Shown one piece after another: positions 8,426-18,106 of a stretch of 64,000 bases of DNA. The position numbers were made by a program, and so were the translations under genes. The first letter of the stretch is position 1. Each line of letters starts with the position of its first letter. The DNA comes from Azospirillum oryzae (GTDB lineage Bacteria > Pseudomonadota > Alphaproteobacteria > Azospirillales > Azospirillaceae), in the NCBI RefSeq assembly GCF_008364795.1, contig NZ_VTTM01000002.1, positions 524,493 through 588,492 on the forward strand, written 5' to 3'. The notes beneath the pieces are model-generated. The model saw only the letters and a list, made by a program, of their open reading frames with translations. It searched no databases and was not told where the DNA came from.

Positions 8426-8471
8426 CCCCCACCTAACCTCCCCCGCTGGGCGAGGGAGGTCAGGGTGGGGG
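8426..8471. repeat. REP-like intergenic palindrome
   Basis: CCCCCACCTAACC...GGTCAGGGTGGGGG forms a long imperfect hairpin with a CCTCCCCCGCTGGGCGAGG core. Near copies lie at 34371-34475 and 39751-39790 and a shorter relative at 45317-45349. It fills most of the gap between leuA and rfaD. Confidence 0.75.
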
Positions 8472-8487
8472 TAACGAAGCCAGAACC

Positions 8488-10437
<1,950 letters not shown>

Positions 10438-10494
10438 TTAAAGCGCCGGGCCGAGAAGTCGAAGAAGGGCGTTCTTGCGGTCGATGGTGTTCAT
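10438..10494 (-). CDS. leuL: Leucine-rich leader peptide upstream of leuA
   Basis: An 18-residue ORF on the minus strand reads MNTIDRKNALLRLLGPAL. Five leucines fall in its second half, with the cluster LLRLL coded by CTT CTT CGA CTT CTC. This is the pattern of a translated leader that senses leucyl-tRNA in leucine attenuation. It ends about 258 bases before leuA. A perfect -35 TTGACA (10525-10530) with a weak -10 (10502-10507) would place the transcript start at or next to this ATG, and no Shine-Dalgarno is seen, so it may be leaderless. A 13-base palindrome GCGCAC-t-GTGCGC (10498-10510) touches the start. The leader is GC-rich with several stems, but I see no classic U-run terminator. Confidence 0.6.
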   Translation of the reverse strand: MNTIDRKNALLRLLGPAL

Positions 10495-10591
10495 GGGGCG
10501 CACTGTGCGCAGGTGCGGCATGGCTGTCAAGCCCGGATTGGCGAAAATCGGACTGCGGGATGCACCAACCATTGCCGCCGTCAGCTCCAGA

Positions 10592-11314
10592 TCAGCCCCA
10601 GATCAAATGGTACAGCGTCGGCAGCAGCAGCGCCGTCGCCAGCCCGTTCAGCCCCATGCCCAGCCCGGCGAAGGCACCGGCCACCTCGTTGACCTGCAGG
10701 GCGCGCGCGGTGCCGATGCCGTGCGCCGCCACCCCCATCCCGAATCCGCGGGCGCGCCAGTCCTTCACCCGGACAAGGTTCAGCACCCAGGTGCCGAGGC
10801 TGGCGGCGACGATGCCGGTGATGATGACGAACACCGCGGTCAGCGACGGCAGGCCGCCGATCTGCTCCGACACGCCCATGGCGATGGGGGAGGTGACGGA
10901 TTTCGGCGCCATCGACAGGATGGTCACCTTTGTGCCGCCGCAGATCCAGACCAGCGCCACCGCGCTGAGCGCCGACGCCGTGGACCCCACCAGCAGCGCC
11001 ACCACCAGCGCCAGGGCGGAGCGCCGCACCTCCTGGAACTGGTTGTAGAGCGGGATGGCCAGCGCCACCGTGGCCGGGCCGAGCAGGAAGTGGACGAACT
11101 GCGCGCCGTCGAAATAGGTGCGGTAATCGATGCCCGACAGACTCAGCGTGCCGGCGATCAGGATAACGGCGATCAGCACCGGGTTCAGCACCGGCCGCCG
11201 GCCCAGCTTCTCGAACACCCACAGGCCGATCTGGTAGGCGACCAGGGTGAGCGTCAGCCCGGCCAGCGGGCTGGCCGACAGATAGACCCAGATCTGGTGG
11301 AGATCGGCGCTCAT
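10592..11314 (-). CDS. lrgB: LrgB-family membrane protein
   Basis: 240 residues, nearly all hydrophobic, about seven or more membrane segments. The family block MAPKSVTSPIAMGVSEQIGG followed later by GVAAHGIGTARAL identifies LrgB/CidB/YohK. Partners of LrgA, these inner-membrane proteins are linked to murein hydrolase control and, in plants, to glycolate export; the substrate here is unknown. Its ATG overlaps the lrgA stop in an ATGA, so the two are translationally coupled. Confidence 0.93.
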   Translation of the reverse strand: MSADLHQIWVYLSASPLAGLTLTLVAYQIGLWVFEKLGRRPVLNPVLIAVILIAGTLSLSGIDYRTYFDGAQFVHFLLGPATVALAIPLYNQFQEVRRSALALVVALLVGSTASALSAVALVWICGGTKVTILSMAPKSVTSPIAMGVSEQIGGLPSLTAVFVIITGIVAASLGTWVLNLVRVKDWRARGFGMGVAAHGIGTARALQVNEVAGAFAGLGMGLNGLATALLLPTLYHLIWG

Positions 11315-11706
11315 GTCCGGTCTCCCTTCGCCGAACTCCCGGCCGGCTGCTCTTCCTCCAGCCGCGGATCGCCGCGGCTCAACAGGAAGGCCATCAGCTT
11401 GGCGGTCACCGCGATGCCGAACAGGGTGCTGCCGAACAGCGCGACGACGATCGGCAGCGCCTCCGTCTCCAGGCGGCTGACATGCACCATCACACCGACG
11501 CCGGCCGGCACGAACAGCAGGGACAGGTGACGCAGAAGCCCGCCTGCGGTGTCCTGGATGGCGGCCGGCACGCCGCCGCGCAGCAGCAGGCCGGCGAACA
11601 GCAGCAGCATGCCCAGCACCGGGCCGGGGACCGGCAGGTGCAGCAGGCGGGCGGCCAATTCGCCGGCCAGTTGGCAGAGCAGCAGGAGCGTCAGGGTTCC
11701 GAGCAT
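11311..11706 (-). CDS. lrgA: LrgA/CidA-family holin-like membrane protein
   Basis: 131 residues with four hydrophobic segments. The signature PVPGPVLGMLLLFAGLLL and LLFVPAGVGVMVH are typical of LrgA/CidA/YohJ, small holin-like membrane proteins. GGAG lies 7-10 bases before the start. The C-terminal tail is short and polar (RLEEEQPAGSSAKGDRT). First gene of the lrgAB pair. Confidence 0.93.
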   Translation of the reverse strand: MLGTLTLLLLCQLAGELAARLLHLPVPGPVLGMLLLFAGLLLRGGVPAAIQDTAGGLLRHLSLLFVPAGVGVMVHVSRLETEALPIVVALFGSTLFGIAVTAKLMAFLLSRGDPRLEEEQPAGSSAKGDRT

Positions 11707-11831
11707 CGCGGACTCCGATGGAAGGGGCGCTGTGCGTCCCTTCTACCGCAGTTGCGAAGGCGCCGGGCTGCATTCCGCGAATGCGAGCCTCGCGAATCGG
11801 CGATGAAGCTGACCGGAATGCGAAAGGGGTG

Positions 11832-12281
11832 TTATTGCAGCTTGGTGCGGGCGTGCAGGCCGCGGCGGACGACGGATTGGGCTTCCACCATCACTTCCTT
11901 CTTGCCGAACAGGCGCAGGAAGATGGCGTTGACGGTGGCGTGGGCGCTGACCGTCAGCGTGCCGGCCGCCGCGTCCTCGGCGATCGTCAGCGGCGACAGG
12001 TTCGAACCCAGGAAGCCGTTGGGAAAGGCCTTGTCGAAGAAACTGCGGATGTGGCCGTCGCGCTGCGAATCGAACATCACGCGGCCGCCGGCCAGGGCGG
12101 CGGCATCGACGGCCTGCGACAGCCGTGCTTCCACCGCATAGCTGCGGAGGGCGTCGACGGTGCACCCGGCGCCCAAAGCGGTCGGGATGGCGAGGATCAG
12201 CGCCACCACCAGAAGCAGGTGGCGGCCCGTCCGCCGGTCTTCGTGCCCGCCATAGGGCAGGGGACGATAGACCAAAGTCAT
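11832..12281 (-). CDS. TadG-like (Flp pilus assembly N-terminal type) membrane protein
   Basis: 149 residues. One hydrophobic segment (HLLLVVALILAIPTALGAG, residues about 21-39) is followed by DALRSYAVEARLSQAVDAAALAG, the typical start of TadG-like/TadE-like proteins, where a membrane anchor leads to a helix with AVDAAALAG. The tail has TVSAHATVNAIFLRLFGKKE, also usual in this family. Full TadG proteins are larger, with a VWA domain, so this is a short version. AGGAGG precedes the ATG with ideal spacing, which fixes the start. No other tad genes are in the window. Confidence 0.75.
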   Translation of the reverse strand: MTLVYRPLPYGGHEDRRTGRHLLLVVALILAIPTALGAGCTVDALRSYAVEARLSQAVDAAALAGGRVMFDSQRDGHIRSFFDKAFPNGFLGSNLSPLTIAEDAAAGTLTVSAHATVNAIFLRLFGKKEVMVEAQSVVRRGLHARTKLQ

Positions 12282-12648
12282 TGCCGGCCTCCTAAGCAAT
12301 TGCCTATGCGGAAAGGAGTGTTTTGGTTGGATGCATTACTCTTAGCATCATCCGACAAGCAGGCAAACCAGGAAATGCAGCAAAAGCACAGCAAAAATCG
12401 CGTCGCAAATTGCTATGTATTTTACGCAAAGGCGGTAACTCGAATTTGCGTTGGTGCATGCAAAGGGTAGAGTCATCCACAGCGGGTGGAAAGCGCAGCC
12501 TCGACTTTGAAAATGGTCCCGATTCGAAATAGAGCCGAGACAAAAGTGGGGCAACCGCCCTTCGATCGAGCGCCGTTAAGGGTTCCTTCGTCCTCTCCGC
12601 CGGTAGGCTGGCATCCTGACGCCTTGATCGATGCCGGAGCTGATAGCG
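12282..12648. other. Gene-poor, comparatively AT-rich gap
   Basis: No gene is supported here. The stretch 12300-12540 is clearly richer in A/T than its surroundings (for example ATTGCTATGTATTTTACGC near 12410). Short open frames on both strands lack ribosome sites and show no coding character. It probably holds promoters for the TadG-like gene to the left and may be foreign or decayed DNA. Confidence 0.5.
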
Positions 12649-12840
12649 ATGCCGTTCTTCCAGATCCCGTTTCGCCACCGTTTAGAGGTGCGGCGGCCGG
12701 CCCGGCTGCTTGTGGATCATGCCCTGGCGGTTGCGCTGGTGGCGCTGCTGCTGCTCGGGCTGTCGGGGGAGGTTCGCGGCGCGTTGGCCGGCCTCATGGC
12801 GCAGGTAGAGGGTGCGCGGGCGGCGGTCGTGGCGCGCTGA
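12649..12840 (+). CDS. Possible small single-pass membrane protein
   Basis: 63 residues, starting MPFFQIPFRHR. A basic N-terminus precedes one hydrophobic segment (ALAVALVALLLLGLSG, about residues 29-44), then a short amphipathic tail. CCGGAG lies 8 bases before the ATG. An in-frame ATG at 12631 is possible. No family is recognised and the hydrophobic run could arise by chance in GC-rich DNA, so support is modest. Confidence 0.4.
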   Translation: MPFFQIPFRHRLEVRRPARLLVDHALAVALVALLLLGLSGEVRGALAGLMAQVEGARAAVVAR

Positions 12841-12910
12841 ACACGCGCGCGGCTTCTCCGTTTCCGTTCTGCCGGCTAGACTCGGCATGCAATGATGGGG
12901 AGACGGCCCG

Positions 12911-14287
12911 ATGAAGGGCGGCGTTTGGCGCGTGGTGATGCTTGGTCTGGCGGTGGCGGCGGCCGCGCTGGTCTTTCTCGGCGTGGAAATCACGCAGCTG
13001 GCGGCCGACGACCGCACCGCCTTCACCCGCGGGCTGGCGATCTGTGGACTGGGCCTGCTGGCGGTCTGGTTCGTTTTCTCCCGCCTGTCGCGCCATTTCC
13101 GCGATCTCGGCCGGCTGTCGGACCGCCTGTCCGGCGCCCGCGGCCGGGTGGATCTGGAGCCGATCTCCGGCGGACCGGGCGGCGAGCTGGCGCGCCTGGC
13201 CGAAGCGGCGAGCCTGGCCCGTGGCGGCGAGCGCGGGCTTGGCGACGGACCTCTGGGAGCAGGACCGTTCGGGGGTGGACGCGCGGACCGGGCGTTGCGG
13301 GCGGTGCTGGCTTTGGCCAACGATCCCCTGCTGGTCCTCGACGAACTCGGGCGTGTGGAGCAGTTGAACCCTGCCGCCGCCCGGCTGCTGGCGGTGGAGG
13401 AGGGGGCCGACATCGGCAAGTCCCTGTTTCGCGACGATCTCGCCCGTGCGATGGAGCGGGCGCGCGGCGGTGGCGCCCCCGTCACCGCCGTGCTGCGCCG
13501 GATCGAAGACGGCGAGCTGTCGGCGCGGATCGCCGATCTGGGGCTGAGCGCCGGTGCGATTCTGTCCTTCCCTGCCCGCGGCATGGCCCATGCCGCCGGG
13601 CTCAGCGGCAAGCGCACGCTCAGCCTGCGGGCGGCCCAGGCCGCCGGCCCGCTCGGTGATGAAGAGCCGCTGGCGGCCCTGCCCTTCGTCGCGCTCTGGG
13701 TGGCCACGGCGGGGGTGGAGCCGGACAGCGGCCCGGTGATCGCAATCGGCACCGTGCGGCTGGTGGGTTCGCGCATCTTCCCCACCGTGTCGCTCGCCCT
13801 GCTGATCGACCCCATCGATCCCGTTCCGCCCGAGGCGACCGCCCGTCATGGCATCGGCACCGCCATGGTGGCGGGCGAGCGCCCGTTCGCAGCGGTGTGG
13901 CCGGCGATCCAGGACGCGCTGCACAACTGCATCGCCGTCGGCATCGGAATCGACTCAAGCGTCGCCGCCCTCGCGCGGTCGGCCGCTCAGGCCGGTATCG
14001 CCGATCCGGCGCTGCCGCCGTCGCTTGACCTCGGGGCATTGGCGGCGGCGCTGGATCCTGATTTGGCAGATGCGCCGCCCGACCGGCTGGCCGAGGCATT
14101 CGGCGTGCCCCGCCACCCGCGCAATGCCTCGCAAGAGGAGGGCCCGCAGAGGGAGGCGCTGTTCCAGGCCGAATTGGCCGTGGCGCTGCTGTCCCGCCTG
14201 ACCGAGCGCGGAATCCTCACTCAGGGGCAGGCGCGGGCGCTGACCGCCGGCGCGGGCGCACAAGTCTCCCCGCAAGCCTCTCCTTAA
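12911..14287 (+). CDS. Membrane protein with PAS-like region and degenerate DnaQ-type exonuclease domain
   Basis: 458 residues. Two membrane helices (about 6-26 and 41-57) are followed by a HAMP-like linker (58-110), a PAS-like region (about 128-220: ANDPLLVLDELGRVEQLNPA) and a domain at about 255-370 that reads like a DEDD 3'-5' exonuclease: VIAIGTVRLVGSRIF, then LIDPIDPVPPEATARHGIG, then AMVAGERPFAAVWPAI. In active enzymes the first strand carries D-x-E (DTETTG) and a later one H-N with D. Here the strand is ALWVATAG (W263-V-A265) and the later motif VGIGIDSS, so the catalytic acids appear lost. Known relatives join membrane, PAS and DnaQ-like domains; this copy probably binds rather than cuts, or is decaying. 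It ends 4 bases inside convergent egtB. Confidence 0.7.
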   Translation: MKGGVWRVVMLGLAVAAAALVFLGVEITQLAADDRTAFTRGLAICGLGLLAVWFVFSRLSRHFRDLGRLSDRLSGARGRVDLEPISGGPGGELARLAEAASLARGGERGLGDGPLGAGPFGGGRADRALRAVLALANDPLLVLDELGRVEQLNPAAARLLAVEEGADIGKSLFRDDLARAMERARGGGAPVTAVLRRIEDGELSARIADLGLSAGAILSFPARGMAHAAGLSGKRTLSLRAAQAAGPLGDEEPLAALPFVALWVATAGVEPDSGPVIAIGTVRLVGSRIFPTVSLALLIDPIDPVPPEATARHGIGTAMVAGERPFAAVWPAIQDALHNCIAVGIGIDSSVAALARSAAQAGIADPALPPSLDLGALAAALDPDLADAPPDRLAEAFGVPRHPRNASQEEGPQREALFQAELAVALLSRLTERGILTQGQARALTAGAGAQVSPQASP

Positions 14288-15603
14288 GCGTCTTCCGCCA
14301 GCCGGAACCCGCTCACCGACAGCCGGATCTCCGGCCGCAGATAATGCCGCGTCCAGGGGCCGGCATGGTCGAAGGGCGTCAGACAACTGCCTCCGCGCAG
14401 GACCATGCGGTTGACGGCAAGCCGGCCGTTGACCGCCTCGTCCGGGACCGCCTTTTCCGCGCCGTGGGGCCGGCGGTAGCCGGGATAAGTCAGGAAAGCG
14501 TCGCCGGTCCATTCCCACACGTCGCCGCACATCTGCCAGGGGCCGGTGCCGTGGCAGGTCCCGGCGCGGGGGTGGCGGTGGCCGGTGCCCAGCAGATTGC
14601 CCATGCTGTCGCAGCCGGCGGCGACCGTCTCCCACTCCGCCTCCCGCGGCAGGCGCTTGCCGGCCCAGCGGGCATAGGCATCGGCCTCGTACCAGCTGAC
14701 ATGGCAAACCGGCTCATCCGGGCCGAGCGGCTGCATGCCGTACAGGGTGAAGACCTGCCAGCGGGCGCCGGACCCGAAGCCGCCGCGCTCCCAATAGAGC
14801 GGGGCGCTCCAACCCTCGGCGTGCGCGGTCTCCCAGCCGTCCGTAAGCCAGAGCGAGCGGTCGCTGTAACCGCCGGCGTCGATGAAGGCCAGGAATTCGC
14901 CGCAGGTGACCGGGCGGGCGGCCAGCCGGTAGGGTTCCAACCAGACGCGGTGACGCGGCCCCTCATGGTCGAAACCGGGCAGCGGCGCCGGCCTGCCGAC
15001 CTCGACGAGGCCGCCGGGCTGCTCCAGCCAGCCATCGGGCGGGGCGCCGAGATGCGGGTGGTCCGGCGCCTGTTCATAGGCCGGGCGCAGCGGGTTGCAC
15101 CACAGGGCATGCTTGATGTGCAGCAGCATCCGCTCCTGATGGCGCCGTTCATGGGCGATGGCCATCATCAGCGCCGATTCGGCGGCCTCCCACAGCGACT
15201 CGTCCAGCGCGTCGATCAAATGCAGCACCGCGCCGTTGATCTGGTCGCGGTGGCGCATGATCTCGGCCGCCGTCGGACGCGACAGAACGCGGGGAGGCGC
15301 GGGACCTCCGTCGGTGCGGGCGGCGAACAGGTCGAGGAAGGCCGGGTCGGCCGGCCGGTAGCCGGGACTGAAGGGAATCAGCACCGCGACCTCGAATAGC
15401 CAGCTCGTGTGGGCGAGATGCCATTTCGCCGGCGCGCCATCCGCTACCGTCTGCACCATCAGGTCTTCCGGCGACAGGGTGGCGACCAGTTCGGCGGTGC
15501 GGGCGCGCGCCTTCTGGAAACGGGTGGCGATGGTCTGCCGCCGCTCGGTAACGGTTTGGGTGGCGGCCGGGTCGGCGCTCAGGATGGGATGTGTGTCGGG
15601 CAC
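14284..15603 (-). CDS. egtB: Ergothioneine biosynthesis protein EgtB (sulfoxide synthase)
   Basis: 439 residues from a GTG start chosen because GGAGGG precedes it; the frame remains open further upstream without a ribosome site. The N-terminal DinB-like part has KWHLAHTSWLFE and HERRHQE, the latter matching the H-x3-H-x-E iron motif. The C-terminal half is an FGE-sulfatase fold with EAEWETVAAGCDSMGN, CGDVWEWTGDAF and MVLRGGSCLTP. EgtB joins hercynine to cysteine or gamma-glutamylcysteine using iron and oxygen. The methyltransferase EgtD, normally beside it, is not in view. A hairpin covers the ribosome site. Confidence 0.9.
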   Translation of the reverse strand: MPDTHPILSADPAATQTVTERRQTIATRFQKARARTAELVATLSPEDLMVQTVADGAPAKWHLAHTSWLFEVAVLIPFSPGYRPADPAFLDLFAARTDGGPAPPRVLSRPTAAEIMRHRDQINGAVLHLIDALDESLWEAAESALMMAIAHERRHQERMLLHIKHALWCNPLRPAYEQAPDHPHLGAPPDGWLEQPGGLVEVGRPAPLPGFDHEGPRHRVWLEPYRLAARPVTCGEFLAFIDAGGYSDRSLWLTDGWETAHAEGWSAPLYWERGGFGSGARWQVFTLYGMQPLGPDEPVCHVSWYEADAYARWAGKRLPREAEWETVAAGCDSMGNLLGTGHRHPRAGTCHGTGPWQMCGDVWEWTGDAFLTYPGYRRPHGAEKAVPDEAVNGRLAVNRMVLRGGSCLTPFDHAGPWTRHYLRPEIRLSVSGFRLAEDA

Positions 15604-15612
15604 GGGCGGTCC

Positions 15613-15636
15613 CTCCGAAATCCGAATCTTTCGGAG
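15613..15636 (-). promoter_or_regulatory. Inverted repeat overlapping the egtB ribosome-binding site
   Basis: CTCCGAAA (15613-15620) and TTTCGGAG (15629-15636) are perfect 8-base arms around an 8-base loop. On the minus strand the 3' arm TTTCGGAG runs into GGGACCGCCCGTG, so the Shine-Dalgarno GGAGGG is partly inside the stem. It could hide the ribosome site in mRNA or act as a DNA operator. Confidence 0.5.
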
Positions 15637-15777
15637 AGTGTCCACCTGGAGCGCCTCTTTTGGAATGCATGCATCCGTGGTGTGGCCGTCACCGCAAATA
15701 GCGGCTGCGACAGGACGCCGCATCGGCAATGCCATGGGAGATGCAGGGTGGCGCGTGCGCCGATGACCCAAAACGAA

Positions 15778-15801
15778 AAGGCCGCCCAAAAAGGCGGCCT
15801 T
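15778..15801 (-). terminator. Rho-independent terminator after rpmG
   Basis: A 9-base-pair stem AAGGCCGCC / GGCGGCCTT with a 6-base loop. On the minus strand it is followed by TTTTCGTTTT (15769-15779 region). It lies about 36 bases past the rpmG stop. Confidence 0.85.
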
Positions 15802-15836
15802 GTTCATTCGAAGCACAGCTCAGTGTCGGACAAGCC

Positions 15837-16004
15837 TTACTTGATCTTGGCTTCCTTGAACTCGACGTGCTTGCGCGCCACCGGGTCGTACTTGCGGAAC
15901 GACAGCTTCTCGGTGGTCTTCTTCGGGTTCTTCTTCTTGACGTAGAAGAAACCGGTGTCTGCCGTGCTCACCAGCTTGATGAGGACGGTGTTCTGCTTGG
16001 CCAT
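15837..16004 (-). CDS. rpmG: 50S ribosomal protein L33
   Basis: 55 residues starting [18 protein letters not shown] and ending VEFKEAKIK, with [20 protein letters not shown] between. It is the zinc-free (C-minus) form: no cysteines are present at the usual zinc-ribbon places. It binds 23S rRNA near the E site of the large subunit. It is monocistronic, with a good promoter upstream, a hairpin in the leader and a terminator after it. Too short for many gene finders but certain. Confidence 0.97.
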   Translation of the reverse strand: MAKQNTVLIKLVSTADTGFFYVKKKNPKKTTEKLSFRKYDPVARKHVEFKEAKIK

Positions 16005-16019
16005 GATCTCGATCCCGAC

Positions 16020-16051
16020 AAAAAATCCGTGCCCCGCCGGCCCGGCGGGGC
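16020..16051 (-). promoter_or_regulatory. Terminator-like hairpin in the rpmG leader (possible attenuator)
   Basis: GCCCCGCCGG (16031-16040) and CCGGCGGGGC (16042-16051) form a near-perfect palindrome. On the minus strand it is followed, 5 bases later, by a run of six T (16020-16025). It lies between the rpmG promoter and its start codon, so a transcript must pass it. Regulation is inferred. Confidence 0.5.
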
Positions 16052-16067
16052 GGCGTCGTAGCGGCGG

Positions 16068-16095
16068 AAAATACCGTCTGACGCCGCAATGTCAA
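16068..16095 (-). promoter_or_regulatory. Sigma70-like promoter for rpmG
   Basis: On the minus strand TTGACA (16090-16095, perfect -35) and TATTTT (16068-16073) are 16 bases apart. A start near 16061 gives a leader of about 57 bases. Strong match for a ribosomal protein gene. Confidence 0.7.
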
Positions 16096-16160
16096 GCGTT
16101 ATGGGCGGTGAAATCGGCGTCCGACGGCAATTGCCACAGCGCCGCCGCCCTCCGGCCCGC

Positions 16161-17741
16161 TCAGCGCTCCGCCACGGTGTTGACCACCGCGGAGGCGACC
16201 GCCCGCTGGTACAGCGCCGGTTCCGCCAGCAGCCGCATGGCGACCTGCAGGTCCAGTTCCGGCTCATGCTCCTTCCACGGGCAGGCTTCGCGCAGGGCGT
16301 TCAGCGCATGCTCGTCGTCGGCCGCCTTGGACCGCCAACTGGCGATCTGGGCCGGGCGCAGCCGCCCTTCGCGCAGGTCGGACAGCAGCGCCTCCGGGTC
16401 GGTCTGGCCGGCCCGGCTGGTGCAGACGGTGGGCTGCACGCCCTGGCGATGCAGGGTGTAGCCGGCCGGCGTGTAGATGCGGCTCCAGGTCAGGAACAGC
16501 TCGCCGTCGTTCGGCAGGCGGTTGACCGTCTGGACGCTGCCCTTGCCGTAGCTGGACGCCCCCACCACCACCGCGCGGCCGGAGTCCTGCAGTGCGGACG
16601 CCACCACCTCGGCCGACGAGGCGGACCGGCCGTCGACCAGAACCACCAGCGGCAGCCCGTCGAGCAGGTCGTCCGGGTTGGCGTCGAAGCGCTGGCGGCT
16701 TTCGGGATTGCGTCCCTCGGTGGAGATGATCCGGCCGCGGCGGATGAACAGGTCGGCGACCGCCACCGCCTGGTCCAGCAGCCCGCCCGGATTGCCGCGC
16801 AGGTCCAGAACCATGCCCTGCAGCGTCGGGCCGGCCGCCTGCCGGATGGAGGTCACCGCCGACCGCAGGCTGGAGGCCGTGGTGGCGTTGAAGCGGTCGA
16901 GCTTGACGATGCCGACGTCGCCGGACAGCGAATAGGTGACGGTGTTCGGCACCACCCGTTCACGGCGCAGGGGCAGGCGTCGGGGAGCACCGCCGTCTCG
17001 GGCGACGGTGAGGGTGAGCAGGGTACCGGTGGGGCCGCGCAGACGCTCGCGCATGTCCGCCGCGGTCATTCGGGTCGTCAGGTCGCCGTCGATGGCCAGC
17101 AGCAGGTCGCCGCCGACGATGCCGGCGCGCTCGGCCGGGCTGTGCGGCATGACGTCGTGTACGGTGACGCGGCCGTTGGCGGCGCTGTCCAACGAAATTC
17201 CGACGCCGCCATAACCTTCGCGCTGGGCGCGCTCGTTGCTGGCGCGCTGGACGCCGGTATAGCGGGAATAGCCGTCGAGGTCGGCGGTGACGCCGTCGAA
17301 GACGACCTGATACAGCCGTTCCGGCGTCGCCTTCGCCAGGATCGGCGAATGGCTGCGGGCGCGGTCGATGATGCGGGTGGTCAGAACCGCCCAGCCGGCG
17401 GCATCGCGGTCCGCCGCGGCACCATATTCCGCCGCCAGCGCGCCCGACACGTACAGGCGTACGGTGTTGCCGGTCTGCTCCACCGTCACCGACGGATCGA
17501 TGGTGCTCAGGCCCTTCAGCCCGTCCATTCCCAGCCGGTCGAAGGAAACCGGGTCCAGATAAACCTCGGCGATCTTGCCGAAGCCGACGGTGAAGACCTG
17601 CTCCGTCACCGGGGGCGGCGGCGCGGTGATCGCGACCTGCGGTTGCCCGGCGAAGGCGGTGGTGGCGAAAAGGGCTGCGGCGGGAAGCTGGAACGCAAGA
17701 TGGCGGAGCGAACGGCTCAGGCGGCGCGCCATGTTCGACAT
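16161..17741 (-). CDS. S41-family C-terminal processing protease with PDZ domain
   Basis: About 526 residues. The N-terminus MSNMARRLSRSLRHLAF leads to a hydrophobic run ending ATTAFAGQ, a likely signal peptide with cleavage after AFA, so it acts in the periplasm. A PDZ domain is seen around residues 195-265 (GGVGISLDS, MPHSPAERAGI, GDLLLAIDG). The peptidase part has LDLRGNPGGLL, the catalytic serine in GRSASSAEVVASAL and the catalytic lysine in SYGKGSVQ. Related to CtpA/Prc tail-specific proteases. The start is placed at the signal peptide; ATGs further upstream exist in frame. Confidence 0.88.
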   Translation of the reverse strand: MSNMARRLSRSLRHLAFQLPAAALFATTAFAGQPQVAITAPPPPVTEQVFTVGFGKIAEVYLDPVSFDRLGMDGLKGLSTIDPSVTVEQTGNTVRLYVSGALAAEYGAAADRDAAGWAVLTTRIIDRARSHSPILAKATPERLYQVVFDGVTADLDGYSRYTGVQRASNERAQREGYGGVGISLDSAANGRVTVHDVMPHSPAERAGIVGGDLLLAIDGDLTTRMTAADMRERLRGPTGTLLTLTVARDGGAPRRLPLRRERVVPNTVTYSLSGDVGIVKLDRFNATTASSLRSAVTSIRQAAGPTLQGMVLDLRGNPGGLLDQAVAVADLFIRRGRIISTEGRNPESRQRFDANPDDLLDGLPLVVLVDGRSASSAEVVASALQDSGRAVVVGASSYGKGSVQTVNRLPNDGELFLTWSRIYTPAGYTLHRQGVQPTVCTSRAGQTDPEALLSDLREGRLRPAQIASWRSKAADDEHALNALREACPWKEHEPELDLQVAMRLLAEPALYQRAVASAVVNTVAER

Positions 17742-18106
17742 CGCGGGGAACCGAAAAGGCGGCGAGTCAAAAGGCGGCACTTGGGACGGTGCATTCGGAT
17801 CGCACACGCCGTGATCGCACAGGTTGTGATCGAACTGGGCCATGGGGCGAACCGCGGCCTCCCTTTCCTGCAGCCGGACCGGACGAGGATGTTGCCGATC
17901 CCGGATGGGTGATAGATACACCTTCGTTCAGGAGGCCGGGCGGGACAAAATTACGGGCCGCACCACAATGTCGCGGATTGTCCGATTCTGTGTCGCCAAG
18001 GTCACGCTGGTATGGTGGCGATGCGGCCAAAGCTTGGCCGGGCCACGATTCGGCCACATTGCTCAAGCGTTGCCATTGTGCAACGGTGTCGGCGGTTTCC
18101 GAGTCG
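17742..18106. other. Intergenic region between rnr and the S41 protease gene
   Basis: 365 bases with no supported gene; open frames on both strands are without ribosome sites. GTGATCG occurs twice close together near 17811-17830, and a dyad CGTTGC-cattgt-GCAACG lies at about 18067-18084, just past the rnr stop, without a T run. The promoter of the protease gene is expected here but I cannot point to it with confidence. Confidence 0.4.

Noticed and set aside
12304..12678. 124-codon frame on the minus strand in the AT-rich gap
   Set aside because: No ribosome site, no domain, and irregular codon use; overlaps the promoter-like gap.
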